A stretch of DNA of 64,000 bases from Acinetobacter towneri DSM 14962 = CIP 107472 (GCF_000368785.1 NZ_KB849690.1:144966-208965), one strand, 5' to 3'. Positions 7,871 to 17,470 are shown, counted from the stretch's first letter. Numbers and translations are program-made. Notes: generated from the sequence alone by a model not told the origin.

Positions 7871-8867
7871 GCAGATATTGCAGTCAGGGACTTTTACTTC
7901 GACATATAAGTTTGCTTTGCTGATAAGTATCACGCGTCTGGCGATTGAACAGGGGCAAGATACCGGTGCTGCCTTGCATTTGGACTATCAGGATATTGCG
8001 GAAAAGTTTATTGACCTGTACTGGAAACAGTCTCTGCCGTTTCAGTTTAACCAGTATGAGCCTTTTACTATTCATCAAAGCACTGGTAAGCAGGCAAAGA
8101 TCATCAGTGAAATTCAGAATGCACAGCAACAATTCAAGACCTTGGCCGCGTTGAGAAAGGATGTATTTTACTGGAACAGGCTAAAGCGAACAGTTGCGAC
8201 AACGGTAAAGCAAATGCCGGTAGTATATTTGCAGAATCTGAATGGTCAAACGGTAGAATTTCTCTATTGCCTTGAAGACTCCAAACAGTCCCTCAGGCTT
8301 TTACCCAAAGTGATGTATTGCTTAAGACAATTCAGTGAAATTATTGAAGAGCTGTGCCAAAAGCGCTGGATTGATTTTGTCCGACTGAACAAGCAGAACC
8401 TAGTTGTACTTGATGGCTTGCCTGACCTAGATGAATTCATGTTTGCTCCAAGTCGTAATCAATTGGGGCAGGTCGCGGACTTCTTAATCGACTTACAGCA
8501 ATGCCAGTGTTTTTACTGTGGCAAAAGCCTGAAAAACTCAAAATATGCCGTGGATCATTTTATTCCCTGGTCTCTATATCCTGCCGATACCGGACATAAT
8601 TTTGTCCTGGCAGATGATAAATGTAATTCACAGAAAAGTAATTATCTAGCGTCCGAGCAATTCCTAGATCAATGGAGAGAACGTAATCATCTGCATGATC
8701 AGGCGATTAGTCGGGAGATTTCGCAACTCGGTTTTTTGACCGATCTGCGGCGTTCACATCGGGTTGCAGACTGGGCCTATCAGCAGGCGATTGAGCATGA
8801 GTATTTAGTCTGGTTGGGGGGCAAAGATAAACAGATATTGGCTCATCCTATATCTGGTGTCTTTTGA
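7857..8867 (+). CDS. HNH endonuclease domain protein
   Basis: This protein is up to 336 aa. The C-terminal half contains CFYCGKSL, then AVDHFIPWSLYP, then HNFVLADDKCNSQKSNYL, a classical HNH (beta-beta-alpha metal) nuclease with a supporting CxxC. The N-terminal half begins TYKFALLISITRLAIEQG, like other HNH proteins of this kind that open with '(S/T)YKFALL'. The available ATG at 7857 is at the edge of an IS3 fragment, so the native first residues may have been replaced or lost. It precedes hsdM by about 300 bp on the same strand, so a defence role is plausible but inferred. Confidence 0.75.
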   Translation: MKHIQQILQSGTFTSTYKFALLISITRLAIEQGQDTGAALHLDYQDIAEKFIDLYWKQSLPFQFNQYEPFTIHQSTGKQAKIISEIQNAQQQFKTLAALRKDVFYWNRLKRTVATTVKQMPVVYLQNLNGQTVEFLYCLEDSKQSLRLLPKVMYCLRQFSEIIEELCQKRWIDFVRLNKQNLVVLDGLPDLDEFMFAPSRNQLGQVADFLIDLQQCQCFYCGKSLKNSKYAVDHFIPWSLYPADTGHNFVLADDKCNSQKSNYLASEQFLDQWRERNHLHDQAISREISQLGFLTDLRRSHRVADWAYQQAIEHEYLVWLGGKDKQILAHPISGVF

Positions 8868-9184
8868 GACGGTTATTCTTTGCAGAGATTCTGTTATCCA
8901 AAGACCAATATTTTCAAGAACAAATTGAATATTCAGCAAGATAGTATTCTATAGACAGCTGAATTAGAGCTTTCAGCCCTTACAGACTTTTAACTGGAGG
9001 CCTTCATTCTCACAATATGCTGCTACAAAATTTAGAATATTCACCTGTTTGGAGCTTGAGTTGACAGATCACTTGGCTTGAGCACGACAAATAATGTCCT
9101 TTTCCACCTTTTTACTGCTGTATGATTTAGAATTTTAGGTAAAATCATTTGATTAATGATTTACTTATTTGGACTTCCATAACA

Positions 9185-10753
9185 ATGACCCAAGTACAAC
9201 TGCAACAATTACAAAAACAACTTTGGAATATTGCCAATACTTTGCGCGGTACCATGGGCGCCGATGAATTCCGTGATTACATTCTGGGTTTTATTTTCTT
9301 TAAATATTTATCAGAAAAGTCGGTGAACTTTGCCAACGAATTGCTCGATGGCGAAGACCTCAGCTTTTTAGAATTAGATGAAAATAATCCTGAGCATGTG
9401 CCATACATCGAAGAAATTAAAAAGAATGCCATTGCCGAAGTCGGTTATGCGCTCACACCCAAACAGCTATTCCATACCTTAGCCGAGCGTGGTCGTCAGG
9501 GCGAATTCATTTTGGATGATTTAACTTCGACCTTAAAATCAATTGAACAAAGCACTTTAGGCACCGACTCTGCCGATGACTTTGCCAACCTGTTTGAAGA
9601 TTTGGATCTAAACTCGACCAAGCTTGGCAATAATGCCAGTGACCGTAATGCACTGGTGGCGAAAGTCCTGAGTCATTTAGATGATATTGATTTTGATATT
9701 AGTAATACCGAAGCCGATGTACTGGGTGATGCTTACGAATACCTGATTGGTGAGTTTGCCTCAGGCGCGGGCAAAAAAGCGGGGGAATTCTATACCCCGC
9801 AAACCGTATCGACTTTACTGGCGAAGATTGTCACCCAAGGCAAAGACCGTTTACGTTCAGTCTATGACCCGACTTGCGGTTCAGGTTCGTTGTTGCTACG
9901 GGTAAAACGTGAAGTAAAAGATGTCGATATGATTTACGGTCAGGAAATGAACCGTACCACCTACAACTTGGCACGCATGAACATGATTCTGCATGATGTG
10001 CATTTTGCCAAGTTCGACATCAAGCAGGAAAATACTTTAACCCGTCCGCAACATTTAGATAAAAAGTTTGATGCGGTGGTGGCGAATCCGCCATTTTCTG
10101 CAAAATGGTCTGCCGATCCGTTATTTTTACAAGATGAACGTTTTGCTGCGTATGGCAAACTGGCGCCAAGTTCTAAAGCCGATATGGCTTTTGTACAGCA
10201 CATGCTGTATCAACTGGATGACAACGGCACGATGGCGGTGGTGTTACCGCATGGCGTATTGTTCCGTGGTTCGAGTGAGGGCGTAATTCGTCAGTATTTA
10301 ATTGAACAGTTGAACGTGGTGGATGCGATTATTGGTTTACCTGCCAATATTTTCTATGGTACTTCAATTCCGACCTGTATTTTGGTGTTGAAAAAAAACC
10401 GCGAGCAGAGCGGCAATATTCTGTTTATTGATGCCAGCAATGATTTTGAAAAGCAGAAGAACCAAAACAAGTTATTGCCTGAGCATTTGGATAAGATTGT
10501 TGCGGCATTTGAAAAGCGTGAAAATATTGAAAAATATGCGCATGTGGCGACTTTGCAAGAAGTCAAAGATAACGATTACAACCTGAATATTCCGCGTTAT
10601 GTGGATACCTTTGAAGCGGAAGCCGAGATTGATTTAGATGCGATTGCAAAACAGCTTCAAGCTTTGGAACAAGACAGCCAAAAGACCGATGCCATCATTG
10701 CAGATTTTTGTAATGAGCTAGGTATTGTTTCGCCTTTTGCGGAGGTGAAGTAA
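9185..10753 (+). CDS. hsdM: type I restriction-modification system, modification subunit HsdM
   Basis: This is the N6-adenine DNA methyltransferase subunit of a type I R-M complex. The N-terminal helical HsdM domain (residues 5-140, LWNIANTLRGTMGADEFRDY) precedes the SAM-binding motif DPTCGSGSLLL (228 onward) and catalytic motif NPPF (301-304). I choose ATG 9185 (MTQVQLQQLQKQLWNIAN) by family alignment over the upstream ATG at 9149. It is 522 aa, normal for the family. It is the first gene of a four-gene operon; its stop overlaps the hsdS start as TAATG. Both methylation and restriction complexes need this subunit. Confidence 0.95.
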   Translation: MTQVQLQQLQKQLWNIANTLRGTMGADEFRDYILGFIFFKYLSEKSVNFANELLDGEDLSFLELDENNPEHVPYIEEIKKNAIAEVGYALTPKQLFHTLAERGRQGEFILDDLTSTLKSIEQSTLGTDSADDFANLFEDLDLNSTKLGNNASDRNALVAKVLSHLDDIDFDISNTEADVLGDAYEYLIGEFASGAGKKAGEFYTPQTVSTLLAKIVTQGKDRLRSVYDPTCGSGSLLLRVKREVKDVDMIYGQEMNRTTYNLARMNMILHDVHFAKFDIKQENTLTRPQHLDKKFDAVVANPPFSAKWSADPLFLQDERFAAYGKLAPSSKADMAFVQHMLYQLDDNGTMAVVLPHGVLFRGSSEGVIRQYLIEQLNVVDAIIGLPANIFYGTSIPTCILVLKKNREQSGNILFIDASNDFEKQKNQNKLLPEHLDKIVAAFEKRENIEKYAHVATLQEVKDNDYNLNIPRYVDTFEAEAEIDLDAIAKQLQALEQDSQKTDAIIADFCNELGIVSPFAEVK

Positions 10754-11907
10754 TGGCTGCGCCTAAGTTAAGATTTAAAGAATTTGATGGGGATTGGTCT
10801 GCGCAAAAATATAAAGATGTACTTACTATTAAATATGGTAAAGATCATAAATTACTTGAGGATGGAGAAATACCTGTTTACGGCACAGGCGGTGTGATGC
10901 GTTATGTCAATCAATACCTATACGATGGTGAAAGTATTCTTATCGGTCGTAAAGGTACAATTGATCAACCAAAATATGTAAATGAAAAATTTTGGACAGT
11001 AGATACTCTTTTTTATTCAGAAATTAAGCAGAATATTTATCCTTTATTCATTTATCAACACGCTTTGCAAGTGAACTGGCTTGGATTAAATGAAGCAACT
11101 GGTGTGCCTAGTTTAAATACAACCTCGATTAATAATGTTGATATTTATCTCCCATCCAAAGAAGAACAAACCAAAATCGCCTCTTTCCTTTCTGCCGTGG
11201 ATGAAAAGATTAACCAACTCACGCAAAAACATGAGCTGCTGAGCCAATATAAACAAGGCATGATGCAAAAGCTGTTTAGTCAGCAGATTCGTTTTAAAGC
11301 GGATGATGGTCGTGAGTTTGGGGAGTGGGAAAAAGCAAAAACAGGTGATATTACAGAAACAATTTTTGGCTACCCTTTTGATAGCAAAGAAATGGTTGAA
11401 GATAATAATGGTATTCCATTAATGCGAGGAATTAATATTGGTGAGCGTCATATTAGGCATTCTCATGAATTAGATCGTTTTTTTCTTAAAAATACGTCCA
11501 AGTTAAAAAAATATTTTGTCAAAGTGAATGATATTGTTCTTAGTATGGATGGTTCAAAAGTTGGACGTAACTCTGCTTTTGTTACAGAAAAAGATGCTGG
11601 CTCTTTACTGGTTCAGCGTGTTTGTATTTTGCGTGAAAAAGAAAATACGAATATTCAATATGTATATCAATGGGTCATCTCAAAAGAATTTCATAGATAT
11701 GTAGATCAAGTCAAAACCAGTTCTGGAATTCCTCATATCAGTGGTAAGCAAATTCAAGATTATGAAATTGGTTATCCTTGTCTAGAAGAACAAACCAAAA
11801 TCGCTAACTTCTTATCTGCCATCGACCAAAAAATTGAAGTCGTGGTACAGCAAATTGAACAAGCCAAGCAGTGGAAAAAAGGCTTGTTGCAGCAGATGTT
11901 TGTGTAG
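10753..11907 (+). CDS. hsdS: type I restriction-modification system, specificity subunit HsdS
   Basis: This DNA-recognition subunit has two target-recognition domains (TRDs) of about 140 residues each, and each is followed by a conserved helical spacer. The first spacer contains PSKEEQTKIASFLSAVDEKI, the second CLEEQTKIANFLSAIDQKIE. The near-repeat is also visible in the DNA. The two TRDs set a bipartite target that cannot be read from sequence. The gene is 384 aa and starts in the hsdM stop (TAATG), implying translational coupling. The second TRD region is noticeably AT-rich, as is common for exchanged HsdS modules. Confidence 0.94.
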   Translation: MAAPKLRFKEFDGDWSAQKYKDVLTIKYGKDHKLLEDGEIPVYGTGGVMRYVNQYLYDGESILIGRKGTIDQPKYVNEKFWTVDTLFYSEIKQNIYPLFIYQHALQVNWLGLNEATGVPSLNTTSINNVDIYLPSKEEQTKIASFLSAVDEKINQLTQKHELLSQYKQGMMQKLFSQQIRFKADDGREFGEWEKAKTGDITETIFGYPFDSKEMVEDNNGIPLMRGINIGERHIRHSHELDRFFLKNTSKLKKYFVKVNDIVLSMDGSKVGRNSAFVTEKDAGSLLVQRVCILREKENTNIQYVYQWVISKEFHRYVDQVKTSSGIPHISGKQIQDYEIGYPCLEEQTKIANFLSAIDQKIEVVVQQIEQAKQWKKGLLQQMFV

Positions 11908-11915
11908 GGGGAGAC

Positions 11916-12368
11916 ATGAAACTATACAGAGGGATAGGTAAAACTAAATTTGAAAATGATGATAAAAAACTTTTAGTAAAAGGTAGAAGAAACCAAATTG
12001 AATTACTTGCCGGATCAGAAGAATATCATGCAGGGAATGATATTTTTCGTATCGGTGCAACTGATCAATATAATGCAGCATATTTACACAATTACGATTC
12101 TCAGATATCAAATACAGCCTTTATTTCATGTACTACAAATTATGAAGTAGCTAAAAAATTTGCAACTCATGGAGGATATTCCAATGGTTATATTTTTGAG
12201 CTTTCGATTCCAGATGAAATAACTAATGTCATCGTAATAGATGATCATAACAAAGCAGCAACTAATCCTCATGAGTTTGAAGTTCTATTAGATTTAACAA
12301 ATTATGATTATACAGTTCCTCAAGAATGGATTGTAAATATAGAAGAAATTACAGGTAATCTAACGTGA
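11916..12368 (+). CDS. ADP-ribosyltransferase-like protein embedded in hsd operon
   Basis: The product is 150 aa from ATG 11916, with GGGGAGA as ribosome site 1 bp before it; it starts 8 bp after hsdS. I see an R-S-E pattern typical of arginine-type ADP-ribosyltransferase folds: R5 in LYRGIG, a central FISCTTNYEVAKKFA (residues 69-83; S71, T73, then the usual helix), and an E-x-E at 120-122 in NPHEFEVLLD. The strand order (YRG; F-[IL]-S-x-T; G-Y-I-F-E-L; E-x-E-V-L; hydrophobic C-terminal strand WIVNIEEI) agrees with that fold. Its stop overlaps the hsdR GTG start as GTGA, so it is translationally coupled to the R-M system. It is AT-rich relative to hsdM and hsdR. The family is inferred from motifs only; a non-enzymatic relative is possible. 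No signal peptide is present. Confidence 0.6.
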   Translation: MKLYRGIGKTKFENDDKKLLVKGRRNQIELLAGSEEYHAGNDIFRIGATDQYNAAYLHNYDSQISNTAFISCTTNYEVAKKFATHGGYSNGYIFELSIPDEITNVIVIDDHNKAATNPHEFEVLLDLTNYDYTVPQEWIVNIEEITGNLT

Positions 12369-15241
12369 ATATCCAAAGCGAATATCAACTTGAAAATGAA
12401 CTCATTGTACAGCTTAGAACATTAGGCTACTCATCAGTGACGATTAAAGATGAATCGCAACTACTGTCCAACCTAAAAATCCAAATCGAACGCGCCAACG
12501 GAATTGCGCCACTTTCGACAACTGAATGGAAGCAAGTCATCAGCTTTTTAAACACAGGAACCGTATTTGAACGGGCCAAGAATCTGCGTGATCTGTTCCC
12601 GGTCAAATTTGATGATGGTTCAAGTAAGCACATCTTTTTTCTGTCTGATGATCCTAGTAAGAACATCTATCAAGTCACCAATCAGATCACCATTGACCAT
12701 CGTGACTACAATGGCCGCACCAGTCGTTTTGATGTAACTCTACTGGTCAACGGCCTGCCTTTGGTACAGATTGAACTGAAAAAGCGTGGCATGGAGATTG
12801 CCGAAGCCTTTAATCAGACCCAGCGCTATACTCGTGAAGCCTATTGGGCCGGACAGGGCCTGTTTGGCTTTGTCCAGTTATTTGTCATCAGTAATGGCGC
12901 GAATACCCGTTACTACTCTAACGGCACCACTGGCATCGAGTTCGCCTTTCCTTGGGCCGATGTCAGCAACAAACACATCAATGAAATTGTCGACTTTGCC
13001 GATACTTTTTTGAATCAGCAGCATCTGACCCAGATGCTGACCCAATACATGGTGTTGCTAGAGACCACAAAATCTTTGATGGTACTGCGTCCCTACCAAA
13101 TCTATGCGGTGCAGAAGATTGTGCAGCATGTACAAAGCTCGGATCAGAACGGCTATATCTGGCATACCACCGGTTCAGGCAAAACCCTGACTTCATTTAA
13201 AGCCAGTCAAATCATCATGCAAATGCCGGACGTGGAAAAAGTCCTGTTCGTGGTGGATCGTAACGACCTCGATACGCAGACCTCAAGAGAATTCAATGCT
13301 TTTAAAGCTGAGAGCGTGGACAGCACCGATAACACGTCTACCTTGGTTAAACAGCTTGACCAACGTCATGACAAATTGATTGTCACCACCATCCAAAAAC
13401 TCAATCGGGCCATCAGCACCGACCGTTATTTAGAATCCATTGATTATCTCAAAAATAAAAAAGTGGTATTTATCTTTGATGAATGTCATCGCAGTCAATT
13501 TGGTGACACCCATCAGAACATCAAAAAGTTCTTCAGCAATGCACAGATGTTTGGCTTTACGGGTACGCCCATTTTTGAAAAAAATAGCCAAAGCAAAGCA
13601 GGTTTAAAACTGACGACAGATTACCTGTTTAATGAATGTTTGCATAAGTACGTGATTGTTGACGCCATCCGTGACCGTAACGTATTGCAGTTCCAGATTG
13701 ATTATCGTGGCAAATACACGGTCAAAGGCATGGCGACTAACGAAAGTTATGATGAAGATGTAGAAGGCATCGATACCAAAGAACTGTATGACAATCCGCA
13801 ACGACTGGAAATGATTGCCCGCTACATTGTCAATATCCACGATACCAAAACCCGTAATCGTGAATTCACGGCTATGTTCTGTGTCAGTTCAGTCGAGACA
13901 CTGACTCAATATTACGACATCTTTGAAAAGGTGCAGGCTGAAAAACAAATTGAAGATGAAGCACAAGGTCGGATATTTAAGCCTTTGACCATTGCCACCA
14001 TCTTTTCCTATGCGGCAAATGAGGCTGTACCGACTGATGACTTAACTGGCTTGATTCACGAAGAAGCCGCAGATATTCCAACTCAGGTCAACTCATCCAG
14101 TCGGGATAAGCTAGATCGCTACATTGCCAATTACAACCGACAGTTCAAAACTAACTACAATTCTGGTGATCAATTTTATGCGTACTACCGCGACATTGCA
14201 CAGCGCGTAAAAAACAGACAGATTGATATTCTAATCGTGGTCAATATGTTCCTCACGGGCTTTGACTCTAAGCCGCTAAATACCTTGTATGTCGATAAAA
14301 ACCTAAAATATCATGGCTTGATTCAAGCATTCTCACGCACCAACCGTGTCTACAACGATAAAAAACCATTTGGTAATATCATCTGTTTCCGTAACCTGAA
14401 ACGCGCCACAGATGAAGCGCTGGCGCTATTTTCCAATAAAGAAACGACCAAGATCGTCCTTGTTCCAAGCTATGCGGAAATTGAACAGGATTACCAAGCA
14501 GCGGTGAGCAAACTGTTTGCCTTAACGCCCAATTACCAATCAGTCGATGATCTTGTTACTGAAGAACAGCAACTGGAATTTATTAAAGCTTTCCGTGAAG
14601 TGATGCGCTACAACGCGCAATTACAAACTTTTATTGAGTACGATCAAGACCAAACACAACTGGATAAGCAGCACTTTGCGAATTTCGCCTCTAAGTATGC
14701 TGACCTATGCCGTGCCGTTAGAAAGACCACCAAGAAAGACAAAGTGTCGGTATTGGATGATGTCGATTTTCAGCTGGATTTACTGCACAGTGACCGCATT
14801 AATGTGGGTTATATCATCAACCTGCTACAACTGGTCGTGGACACAGACTCAGAGGACAAGCGTCAGAAGTACCAAGCGCAAATTTACGATTTAATCAGTA
14901 GCGATATTAGCTTGCACGATAAGCAAGACCTGATTCAAAAATTCATTGAAGAAAACATGCCGAAGATGATCAATGGTCAAAGCGTCCAAACGGCTTTTGC
15001 TCAGTTCTGGGATGCTGAAAAAGAACAGGCCTATCAGCATCTTTGTAAAGAAGAAAACCTGAAACCAGAAGCGATGAAGCAGGTTCTGGAGCATTATGAG
15101 TTCACCAAACGCCTACCACGTAAAGAAGAGTTGAAGGACTTACCAAACTATAAAGTGAAGCTGTTTGAGCGGGAGAACGTGTTTAGCAATTTGCTGGTCA
15201 AGACACGGAAACTGATTGAAAAATTTTATGTGGGGTTTTAA
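12365..15241 (+). CDS. hsdR: type I restriction-modification system, restriction/translocase subunit HsdR
   Basis: This is the 958-aa motor and nuclease subunit. The N-terminal PD-(D/E)xK-type nuclease shows D123 in RFDVTLLVNG and E137/K139 in QIELKKRG. The SF2 helicase core follows: Walker A TTGSGKT (about 268), DECHR (372-376) and FGFTGTPI, then motif-like VVNMFLTGFDSK and QAFSRTNR in the second RecA domain, then the C-terminal HsdM/S-contact region. The start codon is GTG at 12365, overlapping the upstream stop. With hsdM and hsdS intact, the whole system looks functional. A strong terminator follows. Confidence 0.95.
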   Translation: MNIQSEYQLENELIVQLRTLGYSSVTIKDESQLLSNLKIQIERANGIAPLSTTEWKQVISFLNTGTVFERAKNLRDLFPVKFDDGSSKHIFFLSDDPSKNIYQVTNQITIDHRDYNGRTSRFDVTLLVNGLPLVQIELKKRGMEIAEAFNQTQRYTREAYWAGQGLFGFVQLFVISNGANTRYYSNGTTGIEFAFPWADVSNKHINEIVDFADTFLNQQHLTQMLTQYMVLLETTKSLMVLRPYQIYAVQKIVQHVQSSDQNGYIWHTTGSGKTLTSFKASQIIMQMPDVEKVLFVVDRNDLDTQTSREFNAFKAESVDSTDNTSTLVKQLDQRHDKLIVTTIQKLNRAISTDRYLESIDYLKNKKVVFIFDECHRSQFGDTHQNIKKFFSNAQMFGFTGTPIFEKNSQSKAGLKLTTDYLFNECLHKYVIVDAIRDRNVLQFQIDYRGKYTVKGMATNESYDEDVEGIDTKELYDNPQRLEMIARYIVNIHDTKTRNREFTAMFCVSSVETLTQYYDIFEKVQAEKQIEDEAQGRIFKPLTIATIFSYAANEAVPTDDLTGLIHEEAADIPTQVNSSSRDKLDRYIANYNRQFKTNYNSGDQFYAYYRDIAQRVKNRQIDILIVVNMFLTGFDSKPLNTLYVDKNLKYHGLIQAFSRTNRVYNDKKPFGNIICFRNLKRATDEALALFSNKETTKIVLVPSYAEIEQDYQAAVSKLFALTPNYQSVDDLVTEEQQLEFIKAFREVMRYNAQLQTFIEYDQDQTQLDKQHFANFASKYADLCRAVRKTTKKDKVSVLDDVDFQLDLLHSDRINVGYIINLLQLVVDTDSEDKRQKYQAQIYDLISSDISLHDKQDLIQKFIEENMPKMINGQSVQTAFAQFWDAEKEQAYQHLCKEENLKPEAMKQVLEHYEFTKRLPRKEELKDLPNYKVKLFERENVFSNLLVKTRKLIEKFYVGF

Positions 15242-15247
15242 ATTGTC

Positions 15248-15284
15248 AAAGAAGTAAAGCACCTTAGTGGTGCTTTACTTCTTT
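15248..15284 (+). terminator. terminator of the hsd operon
   Basis: The 16-bp arms AAAGAAGTAAAGCACC and GGTGCTTTACTTCTTT are perfectly complementary around a 5-nt loop. It starts 7 bp after the hsdR stop codon and is the most stable hairpin in the neighbourhood. Confidence 0.85.
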
Positions 15285-15332
15285 AGGTGTATGCATTTGT
15301 TCCACCCTTTCTAAGACAGTGGCAGAGAACGG

Positions 15333-15785
<453 letters not shown>

Positions 15786-15795
15786 TTTAGAAAGA

Positions 15796-15826
15796 AAGCC
15801 AATCATCTCAGCAAGATAATTGGCTT
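15796..15826 (-). terminator. probable terminator downstream of dnaC-like gene
   Basis: AAGCCAAT...ATCT pairs with AGAT...ATTGGCTT with single-base imperfections. It lies 16 bp past the dnaC-like stop, and a T-rich tract follows on the minus strand. It marks native island sequence right up to the IS21 relic. Confidence 0.6.
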
Positions 15827-15841
15827 AAGTGAGAGTTACGA

Positions 15842-16588
15842 TTATCCGCTTATTCGTCGGTCATCCCAATAACACGGTACTATAATCAGATTGTTTTCAT
15901 GTAATCGTGACCATAATCGGACACCTAAATCCCGCTGCATATTTTGGACTGTGAAATTGGAAATCAGCAGGGTAGATTTCATATTGTCATAACGACTATA
16001 TAAGACCTTATGCACCATCTCTAGGCGTTTTTCATGCCGGTCATGCAGGCCATATTCATCAATCACCAATAAATCAAAACTGGAGAAATGGTCGATGACT
16101 TCTTTCTCAGAGCGTGAAGTATCTGACCAAGTATCCATCATTTTTTGAGCAATTTCTGCACTGGTATAGTAGCGTGCAGATTTTGTACTGTTATGCAGAA
16201 TGTTACGAATAATTGATGCACTCAGATGGGTTTTACCTGTACCTGGTGTACCAATCATCAACATGTTCGGGTTGTGGTCAGAAATAATCTGTTGTGCAAA
16301 GGCCTGACATAGCTTGATGGTATTGTCTTGTGCAGGGCATGCAACTACATAATTCTTGAAGCCACGATCCAGGTAGCGTTTATTGAGCCCTGAATTTTTA
16401 ATTTTCTGTTGTAGTAATCGCTGTTGCAGTTCGTCCTCATAGGTTGCATGTGACGACTGGACAGTTTCTTTGGCACACAATTTACAGAGTCTGTGACCCG
16501 CAATTTCCATTAGGGGTATATGATGGGTAGGGCAAGCTGTTTCCGTTGTTTCTGCGCGAAACTGGAGTGTTTTAAGCATGGTATTCAT
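15842..16588 (-). CDS. DnaC-like replicative helicase loader / phage replication ATPase
   Basis: This 248-aa AAA+ protein has Walker A GTPGTGKT (113-120), Walker B LLVIDEYGL and sensor LLISNF. An N-terminal zinc-binding segment with Cys19, Cys35 and Cys38 precedes the ATPase. In the DnaC/DnaI family such proteins load DnaB helicase at a phage or plasmid origin. It begins 10 bp after the DUF1376 gene, so the pair looks like a replication module. It belongs to the small integrated element at tRNA-Gly rather than to the chromosome's own replication machinery. It is related to IstB, but the zinc domain and context favour DnaC. Confidence 0.82.
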   Translation of the reverse strand: MNTMLKTLQFRAETTETACPTHHIPLMEIAGHRLCKLCAKETVQSSHATYEDELQQRLLQQKIKNSGLNKRYLDRGFKNYVVACPAQDNTIKLCQAFAQQIISDHNPNMLMIGTPGTGKTHLSASIIRNILHNSTKSARYYTSAEIAQKMMDTWSDTSRSEKEVIDHFSSFDLLVIDEYGLHDRHEKRLEMVHKVLYSRYDNMKSTLLISNFTVQNMQRDLGVRLWSRLHENNLIIVPCYWDDRRISG

Positions 16589-16598
16589 GACTGATCTC

Positions 16599-17153
16599 CT
16601 AAATCCACTTTGAATTTTCTAAAAAACTCTCATTTTTTTCTTCAAAATTTGAAGATGAAGATGAAGATGAAGATGAAGATGAAGATGAAGATGAAGATGA
16701 AGGGCATGGTTCAAGCATGACTTGAGTAATACTCGGGCTCTTCTCAGGAGCTGCTTGAGTATTTACTTTTCGTTGCTTGGTTGATGCTTGAGCATTACTA
16801 GCGGATTTCCCCCAACGTGCCTGAGCTGCATTTTTAGCTTTATCAGATTTCATTTGCTGATTTTGCAATGCCTGGCTTTTTAAACTGCTTAAAAAATTTG
16901 AATGAATCTGCTCAGATTCGATTTCAAACAATTCCAGGGCCATTAGCGTATTCAACAAAGTTTTAGCCTTGGTATGTTGCGATAATTTTGTGATGCTACA
17001 TACAGTAGCTAGGTCATGAGGAATGGCACCATTTTTCCAGAAATCCATCATTAACAGTAGGGTTGCACCAATTTGTTCTGCCGTCATTCGTGCAAATTTT
17101 GCCTGTAGGTCGCCAATATAGAGTGGCATCCAAATTGAAATATCTTTATGCAT
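16599..17153 (-). CDS. DUF1376 phage-type protein with poly-serine tract
   Basis: The 184-aa product starts MHKDISIWMPLYIGDLQAKF, with a helical winged-helix-like region (residues 5-90, MTAEQIGATLLLMMDFW) typical of DUF1376 proteins in prophage replication modules. A lysine-rich middle (KAKNAAQARWGKS) and a glutamine/proline-rich linker follow, then about 17 consecutive serines encoded by a hexanucleotide repeat, then a short charged tail. In phages this family sits before a DnaC-like loader, as here, so an origin-binding role is likely. The serine tract is unusual. Confidence 0.75.
   Translation of the reverse strand: MHKDISIWMPLYIGDLQAKFARMTAEQIGATLLLMMDFWKNGAIPHDLATVCSITKLSQHTKAKTLLNTLMALELFEIESEQIHSNFLSSLKSQALQNQQMKSDKAKNAAQARWGKSASNAQASTKQRKVNTQAAPEKSPSITQVMLEPCPSSSSSSSSSSSSSSSSSNFEEKNESFLENSKWI
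16651..16702. repeat. hexanucleotide microsatellite (GAAGAT)n
   Basis: Eight full GAAGAT units plus GAAG run in uninterrupted tandem, reading TCATCT/TCTTCA on the coding strand. Each unit adds or removes two serines from the DUF1376 protein. Because the unit is 6 bp, slippage changes protein length without shifting the frame. Confidence 0.95.
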
Positions 17154-17218
17154 GTGTTCACCTTTTTATAGGTATAAAGGGGCTGAGGTCATCAATTAGA
17201 TGACCTTATATGTTTGTT

Positions 17219-17470
17219 TTATGAGTGAGCGAGACTCATTAAGCGGAGACGGGCCTGTTGAGCCAAGTCATCGTAATGAGCTTGCCCTTCATCCAGCATT
17301 CGCTGTAGCCAAAGTCTCAATGCTTGGTGGTCATCGAAGCATTTATTGATTTCCAGCAAAAAGGCCAGATTGTGCAGTTTGGGAATGTGTAGCTCATGGA
17401 TTAATTCACGAGCGACCATATCTGCTTCTGGGCTAACGACTACGCCGCCAAAGAAAGCTTTACTATTCAT
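17219..17470 (-). CDS. small hypothetical protein of the integrated element
   Basis: This 83-aa protein starts at ATG 17470 (MNSKAFFGGVVVSPEADMVA), overlapping the integrase stop by 8 bp. The rest is helical and charged, ending in ARLRLMSLAHS. I do not recognise a domain. There is no signal peptide or membrane segment. Its place between integrase and replication genes in one transcription unit suggests an accessory role in the element. A longer frame reaching 17671 overlaps the integrase coding region and is not credible. Confidence 0.6.
   Translation of the reverse strand: MNSKAFFGGVVVSPEADMVARELIHELHIPKLHNLAFLLEINKCFDDHQALRLWLQRMLDEGQAHYDDLAQQARLRLMSLAHS

Noticed and set aside
16651..16702. 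On/off phase variation by the microsatellite
   Set aside because: The 6-bp unit keeps the reading frame, so slippage cannot switch the gene off.
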